A DNA stretch of 64,000 nt. Source: Aneurinibacillus sp. Ricciae_BoGa-3. GTDB taxonomy: Bacteria > Bacillota > Bacilli > Aneurinibacillales > Aneurinibacillaceae. The position numbers and the translations under genes are program-made. Location: the NCBI RefSeq assembly GCF_028421645.1, contig NZ_CP116887.1, positions 2,544,001-2,608,000 on the forward strand. Direction: 5' to 3'. Positions 45,136-54,397 of this stretch are shown piece by piece; within the stretch, counting starts at the first letter, position 1, and the number at the start of each line of letters is the position of its first letter. Under the pieces are notes generated by a model, which had not been told where the DNA came from, did no database searches, and saw nothing but the letters and a program-made list of their open reading frames with translations.

Positions 45136-45393
45136 CGCTTTTTCACGCAGCGTTTTTACCTGCGCAAAAAACGTCTGCATGTTCTGCACAAAATCCTGAA
45201 CATCCTCCATGGATTCAGCAAGCGGCCGCACATCAAATCTTTCATTCAGCGTTTTACTCGATTCTTTCCATTTATCGACCCAAACGCTATAATCTCCCCT
45301 CTTCTTTAATGGGATCTGCTTATAGTGCTTTTCCGCCCATGCCTTAAATGCTGGATTCTCATTTGCGTAACGTTTGATTTCCCGCCGATTCAT
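45118..45393 (-). CDS. small helical protein, unknown
   Basis: 91 residues, highly charged, no membrane or signal part; WAEKHYKQIPLKKRGDYSVW and ESMEDVQDFVQNMQTFFAQ. Stop sits in a terminator stem. Not recognised. Confidence 0.6.
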   Translation of the reverse strand: MNRREIKRYANENPAFKAWAEKHYKQIPLKKRGDYSVWVDKWKESSKTLNERFDVRPLAESMEDVQDFVQNMQTFFAQVKTLREKAKNPLR

Positions 45394-45477
45394 GCTCTCA
45401 CCTGCTTACTAAAGGTCTCACTGCTTTATCTTACGCAGCAAAACCCATTTAGGTTAAAGGACATATATCCATATGGA

Positions 45478-45645
45478 TTATACGACAGTTTGTCGAAAAC
45501 TTTCCATTCGTGCCTCCAGCGTGTGAACGTCACGCTCAATCTGCTCAATGTCGCTCTCGAGCAGCTCCTTGAGCCGCTTTTTCTCTTTGAGCAGTTTCTT
45601 CATTTGTTCAAGCCTCTGTTCCACATCAAAAACACCCACGTACAT
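45478..45645 (-). CDS. small coiled-coil protein
   Basis: 55 residues after choosing ATG 45645, with GGAGGG 7 bases before. Glu/Lys heptads (VEQRLEQMKKLLKEKKRLKE) predict a coiled coil. Function unknown. Confidence 0.55.
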   Translation of the reverse strand: MYVGVFDVEQRLEQMKKLLKEKKRLKELLESDIEQIERDVHTLEARMESFRQTVV

Positions 45646-45815
45646 ATTCAATCCCTCCAATTAATCCTTTCAAACCTTTATATATATATGCAGCCTTTAC
45701 GTTGGTAGAACTCAGTTTCAAAACCAAATTTGCGTATCTGCCCTTGCTGAACAAGAAGAAAAGAGTATAATTTTTGTTGCATCTGTTAGCCTCAGAATGG
45801 AAGGAGCAGGCGTAG

Positions 45816-46466
45816 ATGATGAAGGATGAAAAACGGCGCATTCTGCTTTTCGCTGGCGGGCAGCTTGGCGACTGGGCGCTTCAAGAAATCAAAGTTAACG
45901 ATGTACTGGTTGGCGTCGACGCAGGAGCCTTGTTTCTCTTGCGCAATGGCTATAAACCGCATGCATCACTTGGCGATTTTGACTCGGTGGAGCGGGCCGA
46001 TGTCGAGTGGATAAAAAACAGTTCACACGTGTTTAACGAATGTGATCCGATAGCCAAGGATTTAAGCGACACCGAGATGGCCCTGCAATGGGCCCTCCTG
46101 CAAAATCCAAGGGAAATCATTATGCTGGGTGTTACAGGCACAAGATTTGATCATACGCTGGCGAACGTTCATTTGTTAAAACGGGCTCTTGAAGCCGGCG
46201 TTGCCTGCCGTATTCTAGATGAGACGAATGATATTCAGTTAATTGAGCGCACCGCTGCCATCGCACCAGGAAAATACCCGTATATTTCTCTGCTACCGCT
46301 AAGTTTGTCTGTTAGAGGGGTTACATTAACGGGTTTCATGTATCCTCTTGAGAATGCAACCCTTACCCTTGGACATTCCTTAGCCATTAGCAATAAACTG
46401 ACGGACAGCGTCGGTTCAGTAGAGATAAAATCGGGTCTGCTGCTCGTTATACAAAGCAGGGACTAG
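45816..46466 (+). CDS. thiamine pyrophosphokinase
   Basis: 216 residues. Makes thiamine diphosphate from thiamine and ATP. LGDFDSV, DLSDTEMALQWAL and GVTGTRFDHTLANV are the catalytic segments; the C-terminal beta domain ends IKSGLLLVIQ. ATG with GGAAGGAG. Stands alone rather than behind the yloS neighbours of B. subtilis. Confidence 0.92.
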   Translation: MMKDEKRRILLFAGGQLGDWALQEIKVNDVLVGVDAGALFLLRNGYKPHASLGDFDSVERADVEWIKNSSHVFNECDPIAKDLSDTEMALQWALLQNPREIIMLGVTGTRFDHTLANVHLLKRALEAGVACRILDETNDIQLIERTAAIAPGKYPYISLLPLSLSVRGVTLTGFMYPLENATLTLGHSLAISNKLTDSVGSVEIKSGLLLVIQSRD

Positions 46467-46636
46467 GACAGTGGCCTCGCAAAAAACAGGCATGGGCATA
46501 TTCCGCTTTAAAGAGGTGACCGATTGCTGGGCATGAGTGATGTGGCTTACCATAAAAGTCGGGACCCGCGTGGTCTTGGCTTGAGTGAAACGTGAAATAA
46601 TCCATGCGTATAGTAAAACAAAGGCCATTTTCTATA

Positions 46637-46683
46637 CAAAAAAACTGCCTAACGCTGGTGAAAACCAAGCGCGGCAGTTTTTT
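46637..46683 (-). terminator. terminator
   Basis: AAAAAACTGCC/GGCAGTTTTTT stem; usable on both strands. Confidence 0.8.
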
Positions 46684-46714
46684 AATAACATCTGGGATTT
46701 AATTGACGTTTTCA

Positions 46715-46897
46715 TTATTCTTTTTCGGCCTTCTTGTGGTAGACGGCAACTGACTTGGCTACGACAACCTTGGGGTAGCCTTCTTCCAGCTTTTCTTTTG
46801 CAAAAGTAATCGCTTCCTCTTCAGATTCGAAACCAGCTACATTTTTGTAATTTGTAGGCCGAAATAATGATTCGGACTCGTATACGACATAGAACAT
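46715..46897 (-). CDS. 60-aa conserved-looking small protein
   Basis: AGGAGAGGG before the ATG. FYVVYESESLF, then a helical EEEAITFAKEKLEEGY and VVVAKSVAVYHKK: a small alpha/beta fold with SPOR-like alternation. No known function. Confidence 0.6.
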   Translation of the reverse strand: MFYVVYESESLFRPTNYKNVAGFESEEEAITFAKEKLEEGYPKVVVAKSVAVYHKKAEKE

Positions 46898-47106
46898 GAT
46901 ACCCTCTCCTTTTTTCGATGTTGTAGCTGACTAATTACCGCTCTATAGCGTGAACGTATTCGACGCCCAAGGGGAAAAACCTTTTTCAACCAGCTTAGCT
47001 CATGCAAAAAAAGATTTACCATTGTGAATGAAAACCATTTCATTAAACGGATGAATATGGTATATAAAAACTAGGTATACTATTAAAAAAACCTCAGGAG
47101 GCACGT

Positions 47107-47232
47107 ATGATTACATGTGAAACATGCGGAAAGTTTACTGATGGTCAGGAAATCGGCACCCACTGGGTATGTGAAGACTGCAAAGTTGACTCTCAGAAAG
47201 TAGACACAGAAGAATCCCCAACAATACAGTGA
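47107..47232 (+). CDS. 41-aa zinc-ribbon peptide
   Basis: Good CAGGAGG site, then CETCG and CEDCK knuckles 16 apart; rest acidic. Followed by a strong terminator. Too short for many gene finders. Confidence 0.6.
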   Translation: MITCETCGKFTDGQEIGTHWVCEDCKVDSQKVDTEESPTIQ

Positions 47233-47244
47233 CCAATATATGAC

Positions 47245-47283
47245 AAACGCCTGAACACTGTTTCCAGTGTACAGGCGTTTTTT
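47245..47283 (+). terminator. terminator
   Basis: AAACGCCTG/CAGGCGTTT stem with TTTTTT, inner ACACTG/CAGTGT pair. Confidence 0.85.
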
Positions 47284-47311
47284 CTGAAGTCTCATGTCCG
47301 CGTTTGTTTTG

Positions 47312-47974
47312 CTACTCTTTACGCATGGCTTTAGCAATCGAGTTGCCAAGGGTTTGCAGGATTTGGACGATAATGATGAGGATAATAACGGTGAGCGTCA
47401 TCACCAGTGTATCCCAGCGTTCAAATCCGTAAGTATAAGCCAGATTCCCCAATCCACCGGCCCCGATGATGCCTGCCATCGCGGTTGCATCTACAAGGCC
47501 GATAACAGCAATGGTCACAGCAAGTACAAGCGCCGGACGGGCCTCTTTCAACATCACCTTAAAGATGATCTGGCGGCGGGTTGCCCCCATCGCTTGAAAC
47601 GCTTCAATTAAACCGGGGTCCACTTCAAGCAGCGCAGATTCCATCAAGCGGGCAATGTATGGTGCCGCATACACGACAAGCGGCACAATGGCACCCTGTA
47701 CCCCAATAAAGGTTCCAACGAGCAACTTGGTAAAAGGAATCAATGCAAAGAGCAAAATAATAAAAGGCACCGACCGGATAATGTTAATTATCGTACTGGT
47801 GATTTGGTAAACAACCGATTGCTGAAAGATATGCCCGGGGCGGGTTATCACCAGAATAACGCCGAGCGGAATGCCAATTAGGGTCGCCAGTACAATGGAG
47901 AACCCAACCATATAAAGTGTTTCACGCAAAGCAGGGCCATACAAATCCCATTGTGGGTCCATTCCATTAAACAT
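47312..47974 (-). CDS. metP: methionine ABC transporter permease
   Basis: 220 residues, MetI-type permease with five helices; EAFQAMGATRRQIIFKVMLKEA is the ATPase-docking loop. Start overlaps metN by 8 bases. Imports methionine and its derivatives with MetN. Confidence 0.92.
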   Translation of the reverse strand: MFNGMDPQWDLYGPALRETLYMVGFSIVLATLIGIPLGVILVITRPGHIFQQSVVYQITSTIINIIRSVPFIILLFALIPFTKLLVGTFIGVQGAIVPLVVYAAPYIARLMESALLEVDPGLIEAFQAMGATRRQIIFKVMLKEARPALVLAVTIAVIGLVDATAMAGIIGAGGLGNLAYTYGFERWDTLVMTLTVIILIIIVQILQTLGNSIAKAMRKE

Positions 47975-48989
47975 GGTGAATCACCTCCGCTTCAATCCCC
48001 TCTGACGCAACAAAAGACAGTGCTTCGTCCATAACAGCCGGAGTTCCATTAAGCGACACAACCAGATAGCCAAAGGTGGTATCTTTGATTTCGGTTATAT
48101 TGCCAAACAGTATGCTCGGTTTTAAATGATAACGTGCTGTTAACTCAGCTAAAACAGGGTTTCGTGCACTCTCGCCGATAAATGTGAGGCGTACAATGCG
48201 GCTGCCAGGTTCCTGCTGCACCCGTTCGAGAAAACCTTCAGGAAGTGAATCATCAAAAATGCTGCTGATAAAGTTCTTTGTTGTAGCGGTTTTTGGATGC
48301 GCAAACAAATTAAGAACGGAATCCATTTCCACTACCTGCCCATCTTCCATAACCGCCACCCGATCGCAAATCTTTTTAACGACATGCATTTCATGTGTGA
48401 TAAGCATAATCGTCAAGTTGTACTTTCTGTTGATATCCAGCAGCAGGTCTAGTATAGAATCCGTTGTCTGTGGATCAAGAGCCGAGGTAGCTTCATCACA
48501 AAGCAAAATCTCAGGCTCATTAGCCAGTGCCCGTGCAATAGCAACGCGCTGTTTCTGTCCGCCCGAAAGCTGGGATGGATACGCCTGGGCACGTCCGGAG
48601 AGCCCTACCAGCTCAAGCAGTTCCGTCACTTTTTTATGCAACTTGTCTTTTGGTGTTCTGCTTAGGCGAAGCGGTGCTGCAACATTTTCATACACTGTGC
48701 TGGAAGATAGCAAGTTAAAGTGTTGGAAAATCATGCCGATTTTCCGTCTTGCTTTCCGCAATTCATTCGGGGAAAGCTTCACTAAATCGATGTCATTTAT
48801 CACAATCGAGCCGGAAGTAGGGCGTTCCAGCAGATTGACGCAGCGGATGAGCGAACTTTTTCCCGCACCGCTGAAGCCAATTACCCCGAAAATTTCCCCT
48901 CTTTTAACTTCGATGTTTACGCCTTTTATCGCCTGGACAGCTGAATTTCCTGTCCCATACGTTTTTACAACATTCTGAATGGAAATCAA
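47967..48989 (-). CDS. metN: methionine ABC transporter ATPase
   Basis: 340 residues. Walker A GFSGAGKSSL, signature LSGGQKQRVAIARAL, Walker B LLCDEATSALD, and the C-terminal ACT-like NIL domain (about 265-340) that senses methionine. No metQ lipoprotein gene and no S-box leader are seen nearby. Confidence 0.94.
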   Translation of the reverse strand: MISIQNVVKTYGTGNSAVQAIKGVNIEVKRGEIFGVIGFSGAGKSSLIRCVNLLERPTSGSIVINDIDLVKLSPNELRKARRKIGMIFQHFNLLSSSTVYENVAAPLRLSRTPKDKLHKKVTELLELVGLSGRAQAYPSQLSGGQKQRVAIARALANEPEILLCDEATSALDPQTTDSILDLLLDINRKYNLTIMLITHEMHVVKKICDRVAVMEDGQVVEMDSVLNLFAHPKTATTKNFISSIFDDSLPEGFLERVQQEPGSRIVRLTFIGESARNPVLAELTARYHLKPSILFGNITEIKDTTFGYLVVSLNGTPAVMDEALSFVASEGIEAEVIHHV

Positions 48990-49170
48990 CGAGTTGCCTC
49001 CTCTTTATTGCTTTGAATACAGGAAGAAAAACCTCTTTTGTCAAACAAAAGCGGTTGACCAAAAAGCTATTTTACTCAAATGATTATAGCATGTATCAAA
49101 AATAAATGAATAGGTAGAAGAAAAATAATAAGAACAATACAAAGACAACCCGCGCAAGCGCCAGCAAAAT

Positions 49171-49207
49171 GAAGGCGGGCGGGCCTGAGTGGCCCCACCC
49201 GCCTTCT
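49171..49207 (-). terminator. GC-rich terminator-like hairpin
   Basis: GAAGGCGGG.../CCCGCCTTC stem downstream of the small helical gene; weak T-tail. Confidence 0.5.
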
Positions 49208-49246
49208 AAATCTCCTTGTAGCTCACCCACAAACACTGGTAAAAGA

Positions 49247-49498
49247 TTAAGCCTCTTCAAGCTTTGCCCTGGCTCGATCGAGTTCTTCCCGGGCCTGCTC
49301 TACAGCCTGCTGATTATCACTAAGACTTGCCTGATCAAGTGCCCTTTCCGCCTGCTTTATCGCATTTTGTGTACCCTCATAGACTTGAGGGGTTGGGTGG
49401 GACCTTAATTGCGAAACGGCATTCACCACATTTTGTACAGCATTCTGCGCATCAGATACCGGATTTTGGGCTTGCATGCTGCTGTTATGATTAGGCAT
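49247..49498 (-). CDS. small Gln/Ala-rich helical protein
   Basis: 83 residues, AAAGGTGG before ATG. NAVQNVVNAVSQLRS and long helices with QAREELDRARAKLEE. Unknown; coiled-coil forming. Confidence 0.55.
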   Translation of the reverse strand: MPNHNSSMQAQNPVSDAQNAVQNVVNAVSQLRSHPTPQVYEGTQNAIKQAERALDQASLSDNQQAVEQAREELDRARAKLEEA

Positions 49499-49577
49499 GG
49501 CTTATCCACCTTTCGAATTATGGGATCGTACAGGCTTTAATATCTACAGAATCCCTCGATTTATGAGTGCTTGAAGC

Positions 49578-49612
49578 ACAAAAAACCGGGCAGGTAAAAT
49601 CCTGCCCGGCTA
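49578..49612 (-). terminator. hfq terminator
   Basis: CCGGGCAGG/CCTGCCCGG stem and TTTTTTG on the - strand. Confidence 0.85.
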
Positions 49613-49624
49613 CCGGAATTCAGC

Positions 49625-49861
49625 TTATGATTCGCCGTTTTCTGGCATCAATGAGACCGGCCGTTGTGGTAAGAAGGTAGAAATGGCATGCTTATATACC
49701 AACTGCTGTTTTCCTTCCGTGTCAATTACGACAGTAAAGTTATCAAATGCCTTAATTAGGCCGCGTAGCTGAAAACCATTTACCAAGTAGATGGTTACCG
49801 GTACGTTGCCTTTACGCAAATGATTTAAAAACGTGTCCTGGATGTTAATGGTATTTGCCAT
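49625..49861 (-). CDS. hfq: RNA chaperone Hfq
   Basis: 78 residues. Sm1 [23 protein letters not shown] and Sm2 VYKHAISTF present. Forms a hexamer that binds sRNA and mRNA. Follows miaA as in Bacillus. Confidence 0.96.
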   Translation of the reverse strand: MANTINIQDTFLNHLRKGNVPVTIYLVNGFQLRGLIKAFDNFTVVIDTEGKQQLVYKHAISTFLPQRPVSLMPENGES

Positions 49862-49905
49862 AAGAATACCTCCTATATATCTTTATTTATTTATATATTC
49901 GCCGC

Positions 49906-50850
49906 TTACCTGAACTTTCCTTCCATTAACTCATAAATTCTCTGGTAGGTTCGCTCAGGGTTCCCACGTCCAGGGGTTACATCAAACCAGATAATATCCT
50001 TCATCGCGCGAAACCACGTAAGCTGGCGTTTTGCAAAATTCCTGGTTTTCTTCTTCACAAGCTCAATTGCTTCTTCCCGTGAACTTTTCCCTTCCAAATA
50101 CATAATAATTTCCTTATAACCTAAAGCCTGCATGGAACGCATCCCGGAGGTGCATCCCAGATGCAGAAGGGATTGAACTTCTTCTATAAGTCCTTCTGCT
50201 ACCATCTTATCGACGCGGAGGTTAATCCGTTCATAGAGTACAGCTCGATCCATAGTGAGCCCGATCATTAACAGGTTATAAGGAGACGTGCGGCTTCGGT
50301 TTTGATGTTCTGCCATCGTCCGCCCGGTTAAATGATAAATCTCCAGCGCACGAATAACCCGCTTCTCATCATTCGCATGCAACCGCCCGGCTGTCACCGG
50401 GTCGATCTCCGCCAGCCTGTTATGCAGCGCTTCGCTGCCATTCTCCTGGGCAAAATCCAGTAGCTGCTGCCGGTACTTCGGATTTTCTCCAGCTTGCGAG
50501 AATTCATAATTATAAAGGGCAGCCTGTACGTATAGGCCTGTCCCGCCTACAATCATAGGCAGCTTGCCGCGAAGGTTTAACCCCTCTATCAATACCCTGG
50601 TCCTGCTCTGGAAATCTGCCGCGGAAAATTCCTCATCGGGACTGCAAATGTCAATTAAGTGATGCGGCACCAGCGCCCGCTCTTCATGACTTGCTTTTGC
50701 CGTGCCAATATCCATCCCCCTGTATACCTGCATAGAATCCCCGGAGATAATCTCCCCGTTGAAATCCCGGGCAAGACGCAAGCTTAATGCTGTCTTACCA
50801 ACAGAAGTAGGGCCTACAATCGCAAAGACATCCTGCATTTTCTCTAACAT
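49906..50850 (-). CDS. miaA: tRNA dimethylallyltransferase
   Basis: 314 residues. P-loop GPTSVGKTAL, DSMQVYRGMDIGTAK, DFQSR and GGTGLYVQA motifs; adds isopentenyl to A37. Start overlaps the methyltransferase stop; GGGGGAG precedes it. Confidence 0.95.
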   Translation of the reverse strand: MLEKMQDVFAIVGPTSVGKTALSLRLARDFNGEIISGDSMQVYRGMDIGTAKASHEERALVPHHLIDICSPDEEFSAADFQSRTRVLIEGLNLRGKLPMIVGGTGLYVQAALYNYEFSQAGENPKYRQQLLDFAQENGSEALHNRLAEIDPVTAGRLHANDEKRVIRALEIYHLTGRTMAEHQNRSRTSPYNLLMIGLTMDRAVLYERINLRVDKMVAEGLIEEVQSLLHLGCTSGMRSMQALGYKEIIMYLEGKSSREEAIELVKKKTRNFAKRQLTWFRAMKDIIWFDVTPGRGNPERTYQRIYELMEGKFR

Positions 50851-51632
50851 GGCTGTGCTCCCCCGATTTCAATCACACCGTACGTGAAGCTTCTACCCAG
50901 CCGGTTAACTCGATTAAACCCGAGCCGCTCGAAGTCAGGGCTGCCAGAATGATTTTTCATTACAACACGCAGGGCTGCCACACGCTTGGCTTCTTCTACC
51001 ACATCACTGGCCAGGCGCGCATAATTGGCAAAGGGACGAAGCGGCGCAAAACTTGCGGATTGCATAATCGGTGCATGAAACATTGGATCAAAGTAAACAA
51101 CGTCAAACTTATTATTTTCACAACCCTGTAAAAAAGTCAAATGATTCCTGCAGACGACTTCAATCCGCCGCATCGCCTGGTTTATATTTTCGTTCCCTGA
51201 ATGATATTCCGCCAGACCGCTCTCTACAACGCAAGCGAGGATTGGCTCAGACTCAATTCCAACCACACGTCCGCACGCTCCAGTGACAAATGAAGCCACC
51301 AGCGCATCCGACCCCATCCCCAGCGTACAGTCGAGAAACGTCATTCCGGGTTCCAGCCCGCATGCTGTAACCATTAGATCATTATCACCGTTGATCAAGC
51401 GTTTTATACGCAGCATTGCCATATCCGGGTGAAAGAAAAAAGGGTCAGCATATCCTTTTTTGTATGCTTTCAAGCCATTAGAAGTCACGACAAGCACATC
51501 TTCGTCCACGGCGTGCAGCCGGGAAACCGATAGCTTTTTTCTATCTCCATACGCTGCGTTCATGGCCTCAGCCAGCCGGACGGCCTGTTCAACAAGCCCT
51601 TCAGTAGGTTCATAAGAGGTGGTTACCATCAT
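50844..51632 (-). CDS. class I SAM methyltransferase, RsmJ-like
   Basis: 262 residues. SAM motif FLDCTLGMGSDALVASF, VVGIESEP and catalytic-type YFDPMF. Related to rRNA guanine N2 methyltransferases; target unproven. Cotranscribed with miaA. Confidence 0.8.
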   Translation of the reverse strand: MMVTTSYEPTEGLVEQAVRLAEAMNAAYGDRKKLSVSRLHAVDEDVLVVTSNGLKAYKKGYADPFFFHPDMAMLRIKRLINGDNDLMVTACGLEPGMTFLDCTLGMGSDALVASFVTGACGRVVGIESEPILACVVESGLAEYHSGNENINQAMRRIEVVCRNHLTFLQGCENNKFDVVYFDPMFHAPIMQSASFAPLRPFANYARLASDVVEEAKRVAALRVVMKNHSGSPDFERLGFNRVNRLGRSFTYGVIEIGGAQPC

Positions 51633-51729
51633 CTTCTCTTCGTATTACTCCTTTTTCATCAGTTGTTCGGCGCATCATATGGTGTCAGTCGAAATTGAAA
51701 CCCGCATTGTCATCGGATTCCTTTGCCCG

Positions 51730-52500
51730 CTAATTAAAGTATAAAGATTGGAACCTGTCTACAACTTCCTGCTGGTTATTAGGAATTTGAACAATAGAAT
51801 ATCCCATGAAGTAAGGTGAGGCCGGGGCGCGCAAAATCATTTTTGCCCTGATCTTGCCTTCCATAAAATAAAGAAATAGGTTATAGCTGCTAAACCTGCG
51901 GTTCATATGTGTAAGGATGAAGTGTGCCGATTTCTGAATGTAGTCGGCCATGATATTTAGCTGTGCAAAATCATCCAGCAGAACATTAAATTCCGTAAAG
52001 CCGGAAAGCGGGCAGCTTGAGAGGTTCAACTCTACACCAGGCATGCTGTCAATTACAAGGCCGATAAAATGCTCAGCCTGCACATGTGCTCTATAGTCCA
52101 CGTCTACCAGCCCGACAATCTGCATATGCGGATGGTAGATGGAGCCCCCTGCGTGGATCCCGTGGTTTTTAAAGAAAGCGACAGAGCGGTATTTGCCACT
52201 CTGCTCCATAGCAAGCCACTGGGTAACGGCAAAACGCATTAAGTCATGTAGATAGTCGCTGCTATATGTGGATATATCCCCTTCTTCACAGGTAAACGTC
52301 TCCACCAGCACCATTTGGTACGCCTTCTCAAGTGTCTGGAATTTATTTTCTATCAGCATAAACGGCCCCTGTTCACTGATGACAACCCCTTCTCTGCGAA
52401 TGGTTTCCCTGTCGCAGAATGGGCAGGCTGTGTCTGTATTGCCATGGGTTGTAGGCTTTTCGCGTGCGATACTCGTTCGAAAACGCATGTATGTATTCAT
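51730..52500 (-). CDS. DUF4931 / GalT-like protein
   Basis: 256 residues. CPFC zinc pair near 26, HIT-type HPHMQIV motif near 125. Fold of galactose-1-phosphate uridylyltransferase; substrate unknown. ATG 52500 follows AAAGGA. Confidence 0.75.
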   Translation of the reverse strand: MNTYMRFRTSIAREKPTTHGNTDTACPFCDRETIRREGVVISEQGPFMLIENKFQTLEKAYQMVLVETFTCEEGDISTYSSDYLHDLMRFAVTQWLAMEQSGKYRSVAFFKNHGIHAGGSIYHPHMQIVGLVDVDYRAHVQAEHFIGLVIDSMPGVELNLSSCPLSGFTEFNVLLDDFAQLNIMADYIQKSAHFILTHMNRRFSSYNLFLYFMEGKIRAKMILRAPASPYFMGYSIVQIPNNQQEVVDRFQSLYFN

Positions 52501-52682
52501 GGGAATATCCTTTCTCGTTTTATGTCTGTAAACCAAATGATACTCATTTTTGATCCATTTGAAAACGTTAGAATGCGTATATCAGGCCGTTATTCCTATT
52601 GCAGATAACCGAAATAATCTACAAAATATGATATATTACATAGTATTACCAAGAGACTGGTTAGACGAGGAGAAAGGTAGAA

Positions 52683-53408
52683 ATGAATAAAAAATTCGGG
52701 GTCTTTGTTCTGCTCATTGTACTGTTGACTGCAGGAGGGTTGATTTATACGTTCTCGCCGAAGAAAGAACAAGTACAAGCCGATGGCTGGATTCCCCAGG
52801 TTCACCAGGCTCCATCAGCCGATGATGCCGATAAACAAAAAGGACTGGATGAAATGCAGTATATCCAGGATCATTTAGAGAATACCATCATCAACAAACC
52901 TAAAATTCCCGTATCGGATCCGCGGCTGGCGCGCGTGCAGGATACGTTTTCCAATATCAGCCAGCCCTTCAGTTACAAAATGAAATACGATGATTCTACA
53001 GGCAACGCGACCTATGTTATTACCTCAAAAGATGCAAAGGGCAATCCGGTTTACACCGATGGTTTTGTCGTATCAAAGCAGGGGCGCGTTATCGTCCGCC
53101 CCAATAATAAAGAAGGCAAGCCAATGGGCGCCACAGGCGACCTGATTCCCCCTCTAGTCCGCACTCTCTCTGCCCAACTAGCCCAGGCTGTAAACAACCC
53201 GGACGCAAGCAGTCATGTATTTGAAATCATTTCACGAATCAATGAACTTGAAGACTATACAGATGCCATGAATCTTACCGATGTGACCGGGTATCTGATT
53301 GAAATCAATTCCTTTATTCGAAATGACCCAAGCTCTTTTAAAACAGCCGTTCAACGAATCGTAGAGTTAAACAAACTTATCAACTTTGATCAACTTTCAA
53401 ATGATTGA
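52683..53408 (+). CDS. anchored extracellular protein, unknown
   Basis: 241 residues. One N-terminal membrane segment (FGVFVLLIVLLTAGGLIYTF), no lipobox. Outside domain has YVITSKDAKGNPVYTDGFVVSKQGRVIV and a helical C-terminus. GAGGAG before ATG. Not recognised. Confidence 0.65.
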   Translation: MNKKFGVFVLLIVLLTAGGLIYTFSPKKEQVQADGWIPQVHQAPSADDADKQKGLDEMQYIQDHLENTIINKPKIPVSDPRLARVQDTFSNISQPFSYKMKYDDSTGNATYVITSKDAKGNPVYTDGFVVSKQGRVIVRPNNKEGKPMGATGDLIPPLVRTLSAQLAQAVNNPDASSHVFEIISRINELEDYTDAMNLTDVTGYLIEINSFIRNDPSSFKTAVQRIVELNKLINFDQLSND

Positions 53409-53413
53409 GTCCA

Positions 53414-53447
53414 GGCGATCCCCAAACGGGGACCGCTCTGTTATTTT
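53414..53447 (+). terminator. terminator-like hairpin
   Basis: GCGATCCCC/GGGGACCGC with AAAC loop, tail TCTGTTATTTT. Confidence 0.55.
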
Positions 53448-53597
53448 CCATTCCATATCTGTATTAAATCATCAATACACAAAAAAATCGTCGCCAAAAT
53501 AATCCAGCCCATTGCTAATGTTCCCTTCTGTTAAATTCTAGGTCAACATATCTTATGCGTTGGGCGGGCCTTTTGTTTATATAAAAACGAAGACAGC

Positions 53598-53628
53598 CGA
53601 ATCCCCATTCCCGGTTTCGGCTGTCTTC
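53598..53628 (-). terminator. terminator-like hairpin
   Basis: GACAGCCGAA/TTCGGCTGTC stem right after the AbrB-like gene. Confidence 0.6.
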
Positions 53629-53634
53629 GTCTCG

Positions 53635-53823
53635 CTATGTATCACTACGCTTCTTTTTTTCAGTCTTCCATGTAAATGCATAATCGGGTTTCGCCTGAAA
53701 AAGCCGGACTCTTCCATTAACTAATTCCATTTCAACCCTTCCGCCACCAAGTTTTTCCTCAATTTCTTTCGGCAGGACAATTCTCCCATGTTCATCCACA
53801 CGAAGGATATACCTAATGTCCAT
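53635..53823 (-). CDS. AbrB/SpoVT-family small DNA-binding protein
   Basis: 62 residues. Swapped-hairpin motif RVDEHGRIVLPKEIEEKLG typical of the family, basic tail KTEKKKRSD. Dimer DNA binder, target unknown; divergent from the next AbrB-like gene. Confidence 0.8.
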   Translation of the reverse strand: MDIRYILRVDEHGRIVLPKEIEEKLGGGRVEMELVNGRVRLFQAKPDYAFTWKTEKKKRSDT

Positions 53824-54024
53824 TATACGTTCTCACCACCCCTGCTCCTGCAATTATATACCCAAAATCTCTTGTAGAATATGACCACTTTTTTCCTATA
53901 CCCACCATAGGCGATCCCAATTATAGTTAGTAGTAGAAAAATGAAAAAATTTGTTGAATAGGACACGATTAGGTGGTGCGCTGTTCACTGATTTTTTTAA
54001 TAAAGGCAGGGATTATAAAGAAAA

Positions 54025-54264
54025 ATGAAGGCAACTGGCGTAATTCGTCGAGTGGATCAGTTTGGGCGCGTAGTTCTTCCAGTAGAGCTGCGCCGGGTAC
54101 TGGGTATGCAGGAAATGGAATTTTATATTGATAAGGAAAGAGTCGTTCTAAAAAGGCATGACCTCTACTGCACCTTCTGCAATTCAGTAGATGATATTAC
54201 AACGTTCCACAACAGAGGTATCTGCCAGATCTGCCTTGCGGACATACATAGTAAGTACCGTTAA
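54025..54264 (+). CDS. AbrB-family regulator with zinc-ribbon tail
   Basis: 79 residues. N-terminal KATGVIRRVDQFGRVVLPVELRRVLG is AbrB-like; the C-terminus has CTFC and CQIC knuckles 18 apart in place of the AbrB tetramer tail. Likely transition-state-type regulator with altered oligomerisation. Confidence 0.85.
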   Translation: MKATGVIRRVDQFGRVVLPVELRRVLGMQEMEFYIDKERVVLKRHDLYCTFCNSVDDITTFHNRGICQICLADIHSKYR

Positions 54265-54281
54265 TGACAAAATATTTAACG

Positions 54282-54318
54282 AAACCCCGCACAGATTTGA
54301 GTGCGGGGTATATTCAAT
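54282..54318 (+). terminator. terminator
   Basis: ACCCCGCAC/GTGCGGGGT stem, AT-rich tail. Confidence 0.75.
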
Positions 54319-54397
54319 TTTAACAAGAAAAGAACATCATACAATCACAAGCGCATAGCAAGGCTCCAAAGGATCTTGTGCTGGAGCCCAGTATTGT

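Noticed and set aside
46467-46636. spoVM-like short gene after thiamine pyrophosphokinase
   Set aside because: Looked for because spoVM lies there in B. subtilis; the only short frame reads differently and lacks the amphipathic helix.
48990-49200. S-box/SAM riboswitch before metN
   Set aside because: No conserved SAM-I core and no room for it between metN and the upstream hairpin.
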